64,000 bases of DNA from assembly GCA_021791055.1 (NCBI GenBank), contig JAJYXI010000062.1:29683-93682 (forward strand), in the 5' to 3' direction. This DNA is from Nitrospirota bacterium (lineage in GTDB: Bacteria; Nitrospirota; Thermodesulfovibrionia; Thermodesulfovibrionales; Dissulfurispiraceae). Below, piece after piece: positions 34,794-43,916 of the stretch (positions are counted from its first letter, which is position 1; every line of letters begins with the position of its first letter). The position numbers and the translations under genes were made by a program. The notes beneath the pieces were generated by a model that saw only the letters and a list, made by a program, of their open reading frames with translations, made no database searches and was not told the origin of the DNA.

Positions 34794-35636
34794 TTATCTT
34801 TCACTCGTCCATAGCCTTGGATCAAGGGCATCCCTTAATCCCTCGCCAACGAGGTTGTAGCTTAAGACAGTTATTAAAATGGCAAGGCCTGGAAATAGCG
34901 ACAGCCACCATGCCACGGTTATATTATCCTTTCCCGATGTAAGTATATTCCCCCAGCTCGGCTCAGGAGGCTGCACACCGAGACCAAGGAAAGAGAGTCC
35001 TGATTCAACAAGAATTGCTCCTGCAATGCCGAAGGTTGCTGCAACAAATACAGGAGAAAGGGCATTGGGTGTGATATGCCTGAATATCAGACGAGTGTCG
35101 CTGGCACCGATTGCCCTTGCTGCTGATATGAAGTCTCTTTCCTTAAGGGTCAGAAATTCAGCCCTCACAAGCCTTGCAACATCCATCCATCCTGTGAGCC
35201 CGATGATAATCATTATGGTTGATATGCTTGGCTCAACAATTGCTATTACCGCAAGTATAAGAAAAAATGTTGGGAATGCAAGCATTATATCAACGAATCT
35301 CATCAATACTGCATCAATCTTTCCCCCGTAATATCCGGCAATGGCACCCAATATGGTTCCTATGGTAATTGCGATGCCTACTGCAATAAATCCGACCTTT
35401 AGTGATGCACGGCTTCCCCATATCATCCTTGAGAGAAGGTCTCTCCCAAGCTCATCTGTGCCAAAAGGATGGCCTGTGCTTGGAGGTGAAAGCACATTGT
35501 ATACATCGATCTTTGTCGGCTCATGCGGAGAGATAAAAGGCGCAAGCATGGCGATAGCGGCAAGCGACAGAATAATTGCCAATCCTGCAACAGACAGGGG
35601 ATTCTTTTTGAACCTATGCCAGATGATCTTAAGCAT
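34794..35636 (-). CDS. Peptide/nickel-type ABC transporter permease (DppC/OppC-like)
   Basis: Inner-membrane permease, 280 residues, with an N-terminal OppC-type segment (PLSVAGLAIILSLAAIAMLAPFISPHEP) and about six helices. The EAA loop region ARAIGASDTRLIFRHITPNALSPVFV contacts the ATPase. It follows the DppB-like gene directly. No binding protein or ATPase gene is adjacent, so substrate is unknown (peptides, nickel or others). Confidence 0.9.
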   Translation of the reverse strand: MLKIIWHRFKKNPLSVAGLAIILSLAAIAMLAPFISPHEPTKIDVYNVLSPPSTGHPFGTDELGRDLLSRMIWGSRASLKVGFIAVGIAITIGTILGAIAGYYGGKIDAVLMRFVDIMLAFPTFFLILAVIAIVEPSISTIMIIIGLTGWMDVARLVRAEFLTLKERDFISAARAIGASDTRLIFRHITPNALSPVFVAATFGIAGAILVESGLSFLGLGVQPPEPSWGNILTSGKDNITVAWWLSLFPGLAILITVLSYNLVGEGLRDALDPRLWTSER

Positions 35637-36611
35637 CTATTTCCTCACCCTTATCCTCGGATCAACAAGCGCATAGGATACATCTGCAATGAGGTTTCCG
35701 ATCAATGTTAATACCGCACCTATAACGAGTATTCCCATAATAGTGGGATAATCCCTCGACATTGCCGATGAGTAAAACAACTGTCCCATGCCGGGTATTG
35801 CGAAAATGGTCTCAAATATAACACTGCCGCCTATCAGTCCGGGCACAGATAAGCCGAGGATTGTTACAACTGGCATTAATGCATTTCTCAATGCATGATG
35901 TATGATTACATCTGACTCTTTCAATCCCTTTGCCTTTGCGGTTCTTATATAATCCTGTCTGATAACTTCAAGCATGCTTGAACGGCTGTATCTGCTGAGT
36001 CCGGCTATGCCGCCGAATGCGCTTAATCCCACAGGCAGTATCAGGTGCTTAATCCAATCTAAGATTCTATCAATTTTGCTCATGCCTGAGACATCGATGC
36101 TCTGTATCCCTGAAATGGGCAGAAGTCCGAGGCTCACGCCGAATATGATCATCAATATCAATGCAAGCCAGAAGGTTGGCGTTGAAAAACCAACAAAGAC
36201 GAATACTGTGGTCAGTTTGTCAAAAAGTGAATACTGCTTTGTGGCTGACAATACTCCTATGGGTATTGCTATGAGCATTATAATCAGCAGCGACAGGAGG
36301 TTGATAGTAAGAGTAACAGGTATTCTTTCCTTGATTTTGTCAAAAACCTTTTTTCCGTCAACAAATGATTTGCCGAAATCCAGCTTTATAAATCTTGTGA
36401 GCCAGTCGATATACTGGATGTGCAGAGGCTTATCGAGGCCGTAAAGCCTTTTGAGGTTTTCCCTTGCCTGTGCAGATGCCTTCAAAGACATCTCTGTCTC
36501 CACTTCCACAGGGCCGCCCGGTGCGAGGTGAATGACGGTGAATGTTATAAGGGTTATCCCGAATATAAGGGGAATCATCAATAAAAGGCGTTTGAGGATG
36601 TATGAAAGCAT
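35637..36611 (-). CDS. Peptide/nickel-type ABC transporter permease (DppB/OppB-like)
   Basis: Inner-membrane permease, 324 residues, with the OppB-type N-terminus ([24 protein letters not shown]) and conserved [23 protein letters not shown]. The EAA loop is [26 protein letters not shown]. It forms a pore pair with the following gene. The remaining transporter parts must be encoded elsewhere. Confidence 0.9.
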   Translation of the reverse strand: MLSYILKRLLLMIPLIFGITLITFTVIHLAPGGPVEVETEMSLKASAQARENLKRLYGLDKPLHIQYIDWLTRFIKLDFGKSFVDGKKVFDKIKERIPVTLTINLLSLLIIMLIAIPIGVLSATKQYSLFDKLTTVFVFVGFSTPTFWLALILMIIFGVSLGLLPISGIQSIDVSGMSKIDRILDWIKHLILPVGLSAFGGIAGLSRYSRSSMLEVIRQDYIRTAKAKGLKESDVIIHHALRNALMPVVTILGLSVPGLIGGSVIFETIFAIPGMGQLFYSSAMSRDYPTIMGILVIGAVLTLIGNLIADVSYALVDPRIRVRK

Positions 36612-36649
36612 ATAAGTAAATTAATTGATGGGCAGATTAAAGTCAATAA

Positions 36650-37217
36650 TTATTGGTCTATCTTTATTATCCCCCTCTGGATGGCGAATTTCAGCAAACC
36701 TGAGCGGCTGTGTATGTCGAGCTTTTCGCTTATATTTGTCTGATGTGCAATGACTGTCTTTACGCTTATGTTTAACAGTTCTGCCATCTCTTTATGAGTA
36801 TATCCCTCTGCTATCAGTTTCAAGACCTGCTTTTCCCTGTCGGTCAGTTTTTCATAAGGGTCTTCCACCATTGTCTGTCTGTCTTTGCATAGATAGCCTG
36901 CAACTACTTCTGAAGTAATCGAAGAGTGGAGATATAATTCTCCCCTGTTAATGGCCCTTAAAGCTGCAATGAGGTCGCTTCCCAGTGTCAGGGTTTATTT
37001 TCTTCATCTCAATTGTTGCCTCATATCCGCCGAGCCTCGGCATGTTTATATCCATGACAACCACATCTGGATGAAGTCTGCCTGTCTTTTCTATTGCCTC
37101 GATGCCATCCGATGCCTCTGCAACCACTTCAATGTCATCGCATGTCTTAAGGAATGCTGCAATCCCCTCCCTTACAAGCACATGGTCATCAGCAATAAGG
37201 ACTTTGATTTTAGACAT
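36650..37217 (-). pseudogene. NarL/FixJ-type response regulator broken by an internal deletion
   Basis: The receiver half (MSKIKVLIADDHVLVREGIAAF..., phospho-Asp in VVVMDINMPRLGG) runs from 37217 but shifts frame and stops at 36948. In another frame the end of a NarL receiver (GSDLIAALRAINRGELYLHSSITSEVV) continues into the LuxR-type helix-turn-helix (LTDREKQVLKLIAEGYTHKEMAELLNISVKTV). About 30 residues that usually lie between NPDT and GSDL are missing. The gene is therefore interrupted by a deletion of roughly 90-100 bp that is not a multiple of three. It overlaps the kinase gene by 8 bp, as in an intact pair. Confidence 0.85.
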
Positions 37218-38496
37218 CTTCTCTTTCCTCCGTTTTCAATGGGACTTTAAGGCTCACCATTGTGCCGCAACCCAGCACAGAATGTATATCCAGATTCCCC
37301 CCTATAAGAGATGCCCGCTCCTTCATGCCCAGAAGTCCCAATCCCCTGAAGTCCTTTCTGGCATGAACGGTCTGCTGGAAAAGGGTTTTGACATCGAAAC
37401 CCTGGCCGTCGTCCTCTATCTCCAGGATTATATGATTGTTGTCTGCCTTGAAATTCACAAAGACATTTTCTGCGGCTGCATGGCGTGAGATATTTGCAAT
37501 CGCTTCCTGTATAATCCTGAAGAGCCTTATCTCTATATCCTGACTGAACCGTCTGTCCTTAGCCCCGGTGATATTGTAAAAGATGTTTGTCCCTTTTTCT
37601 CCCAAATGGATGTCGAGGAGCCATTTAATTGCTGCTTCCAGTCCAAGGTCATCGAGAAGGGATGGCCTAAGGTTTTGTATGGCTGTATTGAGTCCATCAA
37701 GAGTTTTGAGAACTATTTCCCGGATGCCGTCAATTTTATTTGCCGAAATCTGTTCAGGATAGAGCTTGCACATATCGATCTTCATGAGAAGCGCCGAGAG
37801 GTCCTGTATTGTATCGTCATGGAGGTTTCGCGCTATCCTCTTCCTTTCCTCTTCCTCTGTGGAGATTATCTTGTTTAGCAGGTTCTCGATCCTCTGCTGG
37901 CCTTCTTTTATTTTTCGCGTCCTCTCCCTGACCTTTTTTTCGAGCTCCATGTTATAATTTTTTATGCTCTCGATGGACCTGTCAAGTTTTTCCCTCATGA
38001 TCTCAAAACTCCGGCTTAAGACCCCTATCTCGTCGCTGCCCTGAACCGCAACAGGCTCTGAAAGGTCTCCCTTTGATATCCTGTCTGTTGCCTTTATCAA
38101 TTCCTTTATTGGATCGACCACGCTCCTGCTTATCCCCATTGCGAGCATAAATGCAGTCCCTATAAAGATCGCTCCGAGTGTGACAAAGGTCTTCTTCATA
38201 TGCATGGAAGGCTCAAAGACATCGACTTCGGGTTCCTGTATGGATATGCCCCATGGCGCCATTTCGAGGGGTACGAATGCCACGACATTTGTGGATTTCT
38301 TTCTCTTCTCCTGATCATGGCATTGGTGGCATGTTGTTACGCGTTCTCTCTTTGAATTTATTATGGTGCTGAAGAATTTGTTGTAGTCGCAGTATGTGAG
38401 CGTGCGGGAAGGCTTTGATGAGGCTATGACTATGCCGTTGGAGTCTATGATGTCTATGAATGTATTCTCCCCTATATCGGTAAACTTTAGCTGCAA
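37210..38496 (-). CDS. NarX-type histidine kinase with haem-binding CxxCH motif, 5' truncated
   Basis: A 428-residue sensor kinase fragment. It starts (TTG 38496) in the middle of a Cache-like sensing domain (FTDIGENTFIDIIDSNGIVIAS) and carries TTCHQCH (residues 54-60), a c-type haem-attachment motif, before one membrane helix (~98-121), HAMP, coiled coil, and a HisKA_3 kinase core (IARNLHDDTIQDLSALL, then FRIIQEAIANISRHA, DDGQGF, GLGLLGMKERA). The first membrane helix and front of the sensor are absent, because the sequence joins a cytochrome b fragment at about 38497. As it stands the CxxCH would face the cytoplasm unless the start is restored. It partners the adjacent broken regulator. Confidence 0.8.
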   Translation of the reverse strand: MQLKFTDIGENTFIDIIDSNGIVIASSKPSRTLTYCDYNKFFSTIINSKRERVTTCHQCHDQEKRKKSTNVVAFVPLEMAPWGISIQEPEVDVFEPSMHMKKTFVTLGAIFIGTAFMLAMGISRSVVDPIKELIKATDRISKGDLSEPVAVQGSDEIGVLSRSFEIMREKLDRSIESIKNYNMELEKKVRERTRKIKEGQQRIENLLNKIISTEEEERKRIARNLHDDTIQDLSALLMKIDMCKLYPEQISANKIDGIREIVLKTLDGLNTAIQNLRPSLLDDLGLEAAIKWLLDIHLGEKGTNIFYNITGAKDRRFSQDIEIRLFRIIQEAIANISRHAAAENVFVNFKADNNHIILEIEDDGQGFDVKTLFQQTVHARKDFRGLGLLGMKERASLIGGNLDIHSVLGCGTMVSLKVPLKTEEREDV

Positions 38497-38737
38497 TGCA
38501 TACTATCCCTGTTATGATATGGAGTGCAGTAACGACCAAAAATACCATGCCAGCGTAACGGTTGATGAGCCTTACATAATCGATCCCTCCGAGGTGAAAG
38601 ATGAGCCAAAGGGAGATATCGAGGGAATGAAACTTCTGGGATAGTCCAGTGACAGCGAGGACAATAAAAGTTGTCATATATATCCAGTGTTCGGCAATTC
38701 GATATGTGCTGAACCTCCTGATCTTATTTTTAAGCAT
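38497..38737 (-). pseudogene. Cytochrome b subunit, N-terminal fragment
   Basis: About 80 residues of a cytochrome-b-type membrane subunit (RRFSTYRIAEHWIYMTTFIVLAVTG, then INRYAGMVFLVVTALHIITGIV) with haem-ligand-type histidines in two helices. The frame then runs out of phase into the sensor kinase gene and ends at 38315 with low-complexity sequence. The C-terminal half is missing. The gene follows the 9-haem cytochrome by 12 bp, so the intact operon would have had cytochrome c plus cytochrome b. Confidence 0.75.
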
Positions 38738-38749
38738 ATAATCTTCCCT

Positions 38750-39799
38750 TCACCTGTTTACTGCATATCGCCAGATATGCAAAAGGATTTGCAGGATAAT
38801 GCCTATTACCATAATAGGTGTAAATATCTTGTATATCATTGTGACAATAAATACCAGCGGTGCGTTTGCAAGGGTCGGTTCATAATGTGAAAGCCACGCA
38901 TCCGGGAAATTCTTTGCCGCATCCTTATGGCATTGCTGACACCTCCTGACGAGATTTGCCTTTACTGTTGCAGGGTCTGTGCTCCTTGTGCTGATTATAT
39001 TGTGGGTGCCGTGGCAGTCTGTGCATACCGGTGCATTGAGGTATCCCTGGCTGAGCATCGCATAATGAATGCTCTCCATTGTCTTTGTGTATTTATCGAA
39101 GTGGCAGCGCCTGCAGGTCTCTGCGTTTGCAATGGAAAGATCCCTCATGCCCTTGAAGTTCCTCTGTGGATGTTGAGAGTGGGAGAAGCCGAAATGGCAG
39201 TCAGAGCAGCTCAGCCTTTTGTGCACCGAATTTTGCAACAAGGACAGGTCTATTTTTAGCGACAGGTTTTCGCCGCTTTTAAAGCCCATATTTAATTTAT
39301 GTCCATGACATTTCAAACAATACTGTTCTTCATTCTTATATGTCTTTCTGCTGACCGGCATTATTGAATGTGAGCCGTGACAGTTAGTGCATGGATGGGA
39401 CATGCCAGAATCTTCTTCGGTCAATAGCCTGGAATGAATGGATTTTGTCTTTATCTGCTCGCACCTGTGGCATCTCCTGCAGGTCATTGCGGACTTTGTC
39501 TTGTACTGCTCCTTGCTCCTGAATCTCCTCTGTGGATGTTTCTCTCCTGTAAAATCGGCATGGCAGTCCGAGCATTTCAGCGAACCGTGGGCAGAGGCTT
39601 TAAATTTTTCAGAATCCACATATGCCTCCAACGAGTCTTTATTCTCGAATGTCTTGACCAGCCCATGCTGTGAATGGCATGAAAGGCATTTCTGCGCCTC
39701 GTCAGAAAGAGCGCTATTCTGTGATTCTGCAGGCGAGGCTGCAAAGATCAACAAAAGAAGCGCCGTCATGATCCCCGTATGTGTGTTTTTTGAAAGCAT
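38750..39799 (-). CDS. Nine-haem membrane-anchored cytochrome c
   Basis: A 349-residue periplasmic multihaem cytochrome from ATG 39799 (MLSKNTHTGIMTALLLLIFAASPAES, a signal peptide). I count nine CxxCH motifs (CLSCH, CSDCH, CRRCH, CTNCH, CLKCH, CSDCH, CRRCH, CTDCH, CQQCH), and a C-terminal membrane helix (VFIVTMIYKIFTPIMVIGIILQILLH) anchors it. Start choice: ATG follows the NrfD stop by one base and has AGGGAG upstream; the longer frame overlaps the NrfD gene. With NrfD upstream and cytochrome b downstream it belongs to a quinone-linked electron-transfer complex. Confidence 0.9.
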   Translation of the reverse strand: MLSKNTHTGIMTALLLLIFAASPAESQNSALSDEAQKCLSCHSQHGLVKTFENKDSLEAYVDSEKFKASAHGSLKCSDCHADFTGEKHPQRRFRSKEQYKTKSAMTCRRCHRCEQIKTKSIHSRLLTEEDSGMSHPCTNCHGSHSIMPVSRKTYKNEEQYCLKCHGHKLNMGFKSGENLSLKIDLSLLQNSVHKRLSCSDCHFGFSHSQHPQRNFKGMRDLSIANAETCRRCHFDKYTKTMESIHYAMLSQGYLNAPVCTDCHGTHNIISTRSTDPATVKANLVRRCQQCHKDAAKNFPDAWLSHYEPTLANAPLVFIVTMIYKIFTPIMVIGIILQILLHIWRYAVNR

Positions 39800-39800
39800 C

Positions 39801-40150
39801 TTAATGAAACTCCCTGTATTCTGGATGTTCGCGCACAACAGGCATGCGATTTACTATCCACCTGAAGATGAGGATATGTATTGTTGCTATGGCAGCCACA
39901 ATAGCCACTTCCTGCCACGGAGGAATAATGTGGTGTAGATGATCGGGCAGATTCCAGTTGAATGCTATTATGGAGACGTTTATCCTGTTCAATACAACGC
40001 CTAAAACAGCGTAGAAGGCTCCGAACCTCACAATGCCGGAACCGGACTTCTTAACGCCGTATGTGAGAATCATCGCAGGCATGAGCACAAAGCCGAGTAT
40101 CTCCATTGTGAACCACTTTCCATAAGGCGTAGCGAGTAGATGCCATATCA
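39801..40150 (-). pseudogene. NrfD-like membrane subunit, C-terminal fragment
   Basis: About 115 residues matching the end of NrfD/PsrC-type quinol-interacting subunits: membrane helices ...WFTMEILGFVLMPAMILTYG, FYAVLGVVLNRINVSIIAFN, and a closing helix VAIVAAIATIHILIFRWIV. Full-length members have eight or more helices. The fragment starts at a junction with a peptidase gene near 40145. It sits directly before the 9-haem cytochrome gene. Confidence 0.75.
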
Positions 40151-40887
40151 TCGCATATCTTTTCTTCTTCCTGAACGAGCCTTCTGAATTCCAGAAGAAT
40201 CACAGGATTAAAGAACATGATTACCCTGAAAAGGAATACGGCTATGAGCAGCGGTTTTTTGTTTCTTGCTATGTGCGCCATCTCATGGGCGATGGCTGCC
40301 TGCAACTGCTCTTTGTTGAGAGTTTTTATGAGTCCTGTTGATATGAATACAGCGGCATTTCTGCCTGTTGTTGAAAACAGGACATAATCGTCATCCGCCA
40401 ATACAAGGATATCGGGCTTTTCTGCAGGCAAGTCAGCTAATGCCTCATTGACGATTGGATGTTCTTCGTGCCCTTCTGCTTCCACATCCGGGTTTTTTGA
40501 TTCAAATGTATTTTTTAAAACCGGAATCAGTTCCTGAAATAGAAAGATTGCTGCTGTGATGAGCAGTATGGAAATGAAAAATATCCATAACGGCATGATT
40601 TCAAATATTTCTAAATTGAGCCATCGGTTGATATCGAAAAGGGACTCCATCCTGAATGATACAGAGCCCCTGTCAGGATTTATTGCCTGATAAATGGGGA
40701 ATGAAAAGACAGGCAGTAAGACCACTATGAGATGGAATCGCTGTCTTATTAAGGGATTATTGATGTGCCAGATGTGCATTGCCCTGTTCACGATAACAAA
40801 GGCTATTATCGAATGGCAGAATGCCTGTGCCATAAACATGCCCAAATAGGAATTGAAAAAGGAACTGAAAAGGCTTGAGATGTTCAT
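40140..40887 (-). pseudogene. M56/M48-type membrane zinc metallopeptidase, C-terminally truncated
   Basis: About 249 genuine residues: N-terminal membrane helices, a cytosolic loop, then the zinc site AAIAHEMAHIARNK (His201-Glu202-x2-His205) and EEEKICDDMA carrying the third ligand glutamate. After about residue 249 the frame reads into NrfD sequence in the wrong phase and stops at 40051, so the rest is missing. It overlaps the upstream trmN6 gene by four bases. Such BlaR1-like peptidases often accompany a BlaI repressor, but none is seen. Confidence 0.7.
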
Positions 40888-41624
40888 TCGTTATAAATGT
40901 CTCTCATTTCATCCGTATAACTTCCATCTTCATTATATATGAAAAGGGGTCTTTCTGTTTTCAGTCCTGGACGCCCTCCCTTTACTGCCTCTATCAATAC
41001 CATCTTGGCTTCGGTCGAAACACTGGAATGGATAAAGCGCAGACGCTTCGGCTCCAAATTGTTTTCTTTCATGGCATCCATTATCTCTGCCAGCCTCTCG
41101 GGGAGATGTATAATGCAGAGCCTTCCGTGATGTTTTAGAAGTGTAGAGCCTGCTTTCACCAAATCCTTTATAGATAGTTTAATCTCATGCCTTGCGATTG
41201 CCTTTTCATCGCCGATGCTCAGACGGCCTGTCTTCACCTTCCTGAAGGGAGGGTTTGAGACAACAAGGTCAGAATCAGTGAATGGGAGAATGGGTAAATG
41301 GGTGAACAGACGGGTTTTTGATAATTCCTTTAAATCTGCTCGAATAACTTTTACCCTCTCTTTAAGTTTATTTAGAACGACATTTTTCTCTGCAAGACGT
41401 GCAAGGCTTCTTTGGAGTTCGATTAGTGTGACTTCTGCATGCGGATATTTTTTTGCGAGGAGGATACCGATGATTCCTGAGCCTGCACCTAAATCAGCGA
41501 TCTTTTTGACCCTCGGCAAATTAATGAATGAGAAGAGAAGGAGTGCATCTACAGAAAAGCGGTAGCCGTTTTTATTTTGATATATCTGGATGTCCCTTAT
41601 GGTGTCGAGGGTAAGCATTGGCAT
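40884..41624 (-). CDS. trmN6: tRNA1(Val) adenine-N6-methyltransferase-like protein
   Basis: A 246-residue AdoMet-dependent methyltransferase. Motif I is IADLGAGSGIIGILLAKKYP and the catalytic motif is DLVVSNPPFRK, as in N6-adenine methylases. The N-terminal DTIRDIQIYQNKNGYRFSVDALLL is the family signature of TrmN6/YfiC, which modifies A37 of tRNA1-Val in E. coli. Whether the same tRNA is the substrate here is inferred. It heads the minus-strand run that continues into the broken peptidase. Confidence 0.88.
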   Translation of the reverse strand: MPMLTLDTIRDIQIYQNKNGYRFSVDALLLFSFINLPRVKKIADLGAGSGIIGILLAKKYPHAEVTLIELQRSLARLAEKNVVLNKLKERVKVIRADLKELSKTRLFTHLPILPFTDSDLVVSNPPFRKVKTGRLSIGDEKAIARHEIKLSIKDLVKAGSTLLKHHGRLCIIHLPERLAEIMDAMKENNLEPKRLRFIHSSVSTEAKMVLIEAVKGGRPGLKTERPLFIYNEDGSYTDEMRDIYNE

Positions 41625-41714
41625 TCATAAAATATTAACACAGGCATTGTCCCCTTGCAAAATCATTGATTGTCAACGCAATGCCTGATATAATGCTATC
41701 AATTGCAGAATAAA

Positions 41715-41734
41715 CATAAAAATAAATGTTGGGC
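41715..41734. repeat. Direct repeat copy 1 with GTTGGGC boundary
   Basis: The 16-bp sequence CATAAAAATAAATGTT occurs here and at 42701-42716, identical in both. It is followed here by GGGC (making GTTGGGC, which fits the integron core GTTRRRY) and there by AGCC. The two copies bracket the 41760-42533 gene. Confidence 0.65.
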
Positions 41735-41759
41735 AACAATTAAATGAGGAAAATTAATT

Positions 41760-42533
41760 ATGCTTTTCACCGCTGGAGAGTATAAATCTATGCGAGAAGA
41801 ATACTGCTATCATGATCGAGATTGCAGATTCGAAATTGTGGCTACAACATTTCTCGACAGCCAATTCACCGGAGAATACAAAGGCATTTTCCCAAAGACG
41901 GTTCCCTCACATTACTCCTATGGTATCAACCTCAGACGGTTTGAACTGATCGTTCAAGCGGTTTTTGCTGCAGCGAGCCGTGCTGAATCAAATAACACCA
42001 TTACTCCAACTCATATCACAAACTTAAGGGAAACAATATGTGCGGTCGTGCACTGGAAAATGGCATCCCAAGGCGGGCGAGCTGACCTCAAGACAGAAAA
42101 CGTGAAAAAGAAATGGGGAAATGATACGTTTAACAAAGTCATAAATGCCTATCGGGAAAAAGCCTTGGCCTTATTTGAAATCGATGGAGTTCGAATACCA
42201 ACTGCCTCTGCAATCTTGAGGTTTCTTTTTCCTGATGAATACGGCATCATGGATAGCCGAGTGGTAAAGATTACTCAGCGGGAAAACATAACGCATTTAG
42301 ATCTTAGAGACGACGGATATATTAAAGACATAAAGAAGAACAAAGAACAATACAATAATAACTACAATCCATTTCTCGTGGCAGAAGCTTGTCAGCTAAA
42401 CGATTGCGGTGTCTTATTCCAAGACGTAGACGAACACGGCAATACCATCAACTCCAAGTTCAGACCGTGTGACATAGAAATGGCATTATTTCAAAAAGAA
42501 AATGTCCAACAAACAAATCGAGGCGACAGATAA
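41760..42533 (+). CDS. Unrecognised accessory protein with helix-hairpin-helix-like segment
   Basis: A 257-residue cytosolic protein. The centre (GVRIPTASAILRFLFPDEYGIMDSRVVKI) resembles the helix-hairpin-helix region of DNA-glycosylase-like hypothetical proteins, where an Asp follows the hairpin (here MDSR), but the family iron-sulfur and other landmarks are not seen. I do not assign a function. The gene is flanked by 16-bp direct repeats and by a second, cassette-like insert, so it is probably a mobile acquisition. Confidence 0.6.
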   Translation: MLFTAGEYKSMREEYCYHDRDCRFEIVATTFLDSQFTGEYKGIFPKTVPSHYSYGINLRRFELIVQAVFAAASRAESNNTITPTHITNLRETICAVVHWKMASQGGRADLKTENVKKKWGNDTFNKVINAYREKALALFEIDGVRIPTASAILRFLFPDEYGIMDSRVVKITQRENITHLDLRDDGYIKDIKKNKEQYNNNYNPFLVAEACQLNDCGVLFQDVDEHGNTINSKFRPCDIEMALFQKENVQQTNRGDR

Positions 42534-42589
42534 TAGCCGATTGGGTTTTGCATAGGCTATTCCCCCTGCGCCACATTGGACATAAAGAC

Positions 42590-42625
42590 AATTAAGACAA
42601 TTAGGACAATTAATTAGGACAATTA
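42590..42625. repeat. 9-bp tandem repeat
   Basis: Units AAGACAATT, AAGACAATT, AGGACAATT, then a slipped TAATTAGGACAATT copy, between the two accessory genes. Confidence 0.7.
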
Positions 42626-42675
42626 GGGACACATCCCCTATTCGCACTTTTGAAATATAAGGGATGTGTCCCTAA
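42623..42675. repeat. GGGATGTGTCCCTAA palindrome
   Basis: Arms TTAGGGACACATCCC and GGGATGTGTCCCTAA form a 15-bp inverted repeat. A single arm (GGGATGTGTCCCT) is also present near 15000. It is a dispersed repeat type, or may form a terminator for the preceding gene. Confidence 0.65.
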
Positions 42676-42739
42676 TAAAACCACTCGGAAACAAAACTGG
42701 CATAAAAATAAATGTTAGCCGGATAGGAGTTATCGAAGG

Positions 42740-43682
42740 ATGAGCATCGTCAGTATCAAGTCAGAAGGTGATCTGGAAGTTGTCTTGCTCCACGAGACGC
42801 ATCGCGCGCTCGCCGAGATTATCAGTCCGGAGCTCTACTCAGTTGGTGGTATTCCTCCCGAACAGTCGGTTCTGTTCCACACGGGTTCGTGTTTCAACCT
42901 GTTCTTGATCTTGGCAGTTGAGTTCTTTGCCGAGGGGCGGCGAAGTGCGTTTATCAACCAAAAGTATCAGAACTGGTCCTTGCTAAAGGGACTTAGTTGG
43001 TTCTGCACTGCTCATCAGGATGAGGCAACGGCTACAGGTCTCGATGTAGCTGTTGCCAACCTTGAGAGTTGGGTCACAAGGGAGGTCCCGTTTCGTTTCT
43101 GGTGTCCAGAGGTGAATACCCATGTTGAGTTTATGCTCAGGAATGACCAACTGATCTCCTTTGGAGCAAACACCGCTAAGCATAACCTGCTGCGGTTAAC
43201 TGATTTGCTGGGAAAACTTGAAACCCTGTGTGCGTACGCCGGGTATACCTTCTCCCCCCCAGGAACTGTCGGCTGTCCTAACGTCGATGATCGAAGAGGT
43301 CAGAAGTCGATTGCTCTATCACTCAAGCTACTTGATCGAGCTTCTTGGGAACGTATTTCTCGCGCTAAACGCGATCATAAGAGACCGCTTTGCTGCCAAT
43401 CCCACAAACCGTGTCAGCAAAATGACCATGCCTCTGGGAACAACTTTGGACGTCTTCCGAGACTTGTACGGGAGTGTGTTGGTTTTCAAGCATTATGAAG
43501 ATCATCGAATTCGTGCTTACACGCCAATCACTACGCGGTATCTCAAACTCCGATACTATCGGCGAGGTCAGGCTAACAATGGTTTGCGCCGGACTGGCTT
43601 TGCCTCGTTGCGCTCGGCTCGCCAGCCGGCGAAGCGACCATTATATCAAAAAATATACTGTAACTACTTTTATTTGTGCTAA
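42740..43682 (+). pseudogene. Cassette-borne gene of unknown function with a frameshift at a C tract
   Basis: The first frame gives about 172 residues (MSIVSIKSEGDLEVVLLHETHR... to LGKLETLCAYAGYTFSP). At the run of seven C (43254-43260) the protein-like sequence continues in another frame (QELSAVLTSMIEEVRSRLLYHSS... TTRYLKLRY). Joined, they give one protein of about 280 residues that I do not recognise. Base composition is richer in G and C than the surroundings. The gene begins after GTTAGCC (42714-42720) and ends in an attC-like site, so it looks like an integron cassette. The shift may be a sequencing error, decay or a phase-variable switch. Confidence 0.7.
43571..43642 (+). other. attC-like recombination site (3' end missing)
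   Basis: It starts with GGCTAAC, which is the complement of the GTTAGCC at the start of the insert (42714). Imperfect inverted arms follow, ATGGTTTGCGCCGGACTGGC and GCCAGCCGGCGAAGCGACCAT, with unpaired bases as expected in an attC stem. The closing GTTAGCC is absent: sequence after ACCATT is unrelated AT-rich DNA. This fits one integrated gene cassette outside a visible integron. Confidence 0.65.
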
Positions 43683-43718
43683 TATAATTTTAAAGAAACC
43701 GATGTGTGAGGTAAAAAA

Positions 43719-43916
43719 ATGAAAACAAGATTAAAAATGATTTACTGGAAAGGTGAAAAATTCTGGGTAGGTAAACTCGTTGAACATCCAGAAATAATGA
43801 CGCAGGGAGAGACATTAGAAGAACTTGAGGAAAACATGAAGGATGCATATATGCTTATGACGATGGAGGACGTTCCGGAGAAACATAAAGTTAAAGAACT
43901 TACCATTGCTGTATGA
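43719..43916 (+). CDS. hicB: HicB-type antitoxin
   Basis: A 65-residue antitoxin of a type II toxin-antitoxin pair. It has the HicB partial-RNase-H-like fold: YWKGEKFWVGKLVEHPEIMTQGETLEELEENMKDAYMLM. There is no C-terminal DNA-binding domain, so it is the short form. It overlaps hicA by four bases (ATGA). Order is antitoxin first, as in several hicBA loci. Confidence 0.85.
   Translation: MKTRLKMIYWKGEKFWVGKLVEHPEIMTQGETLEELEENMKDAYMLMTMEDVPEKHKVKELTIAV

Noticed and set aside
38315..38496. The C-terminal part of the cytochrome b frame (RHHRLQRHSHSL...) as real protein.
   Set aside because: It is the sensor-kinase gene read in the wrong frame after the junction.
42534..42713. An attC site at the end of the first cassette-like insert.
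   Set aside because: The start boundary GTTGGGC would need a GCCCAAC partner; none is seen before the second insert, so only the second insert is called cassette-like.
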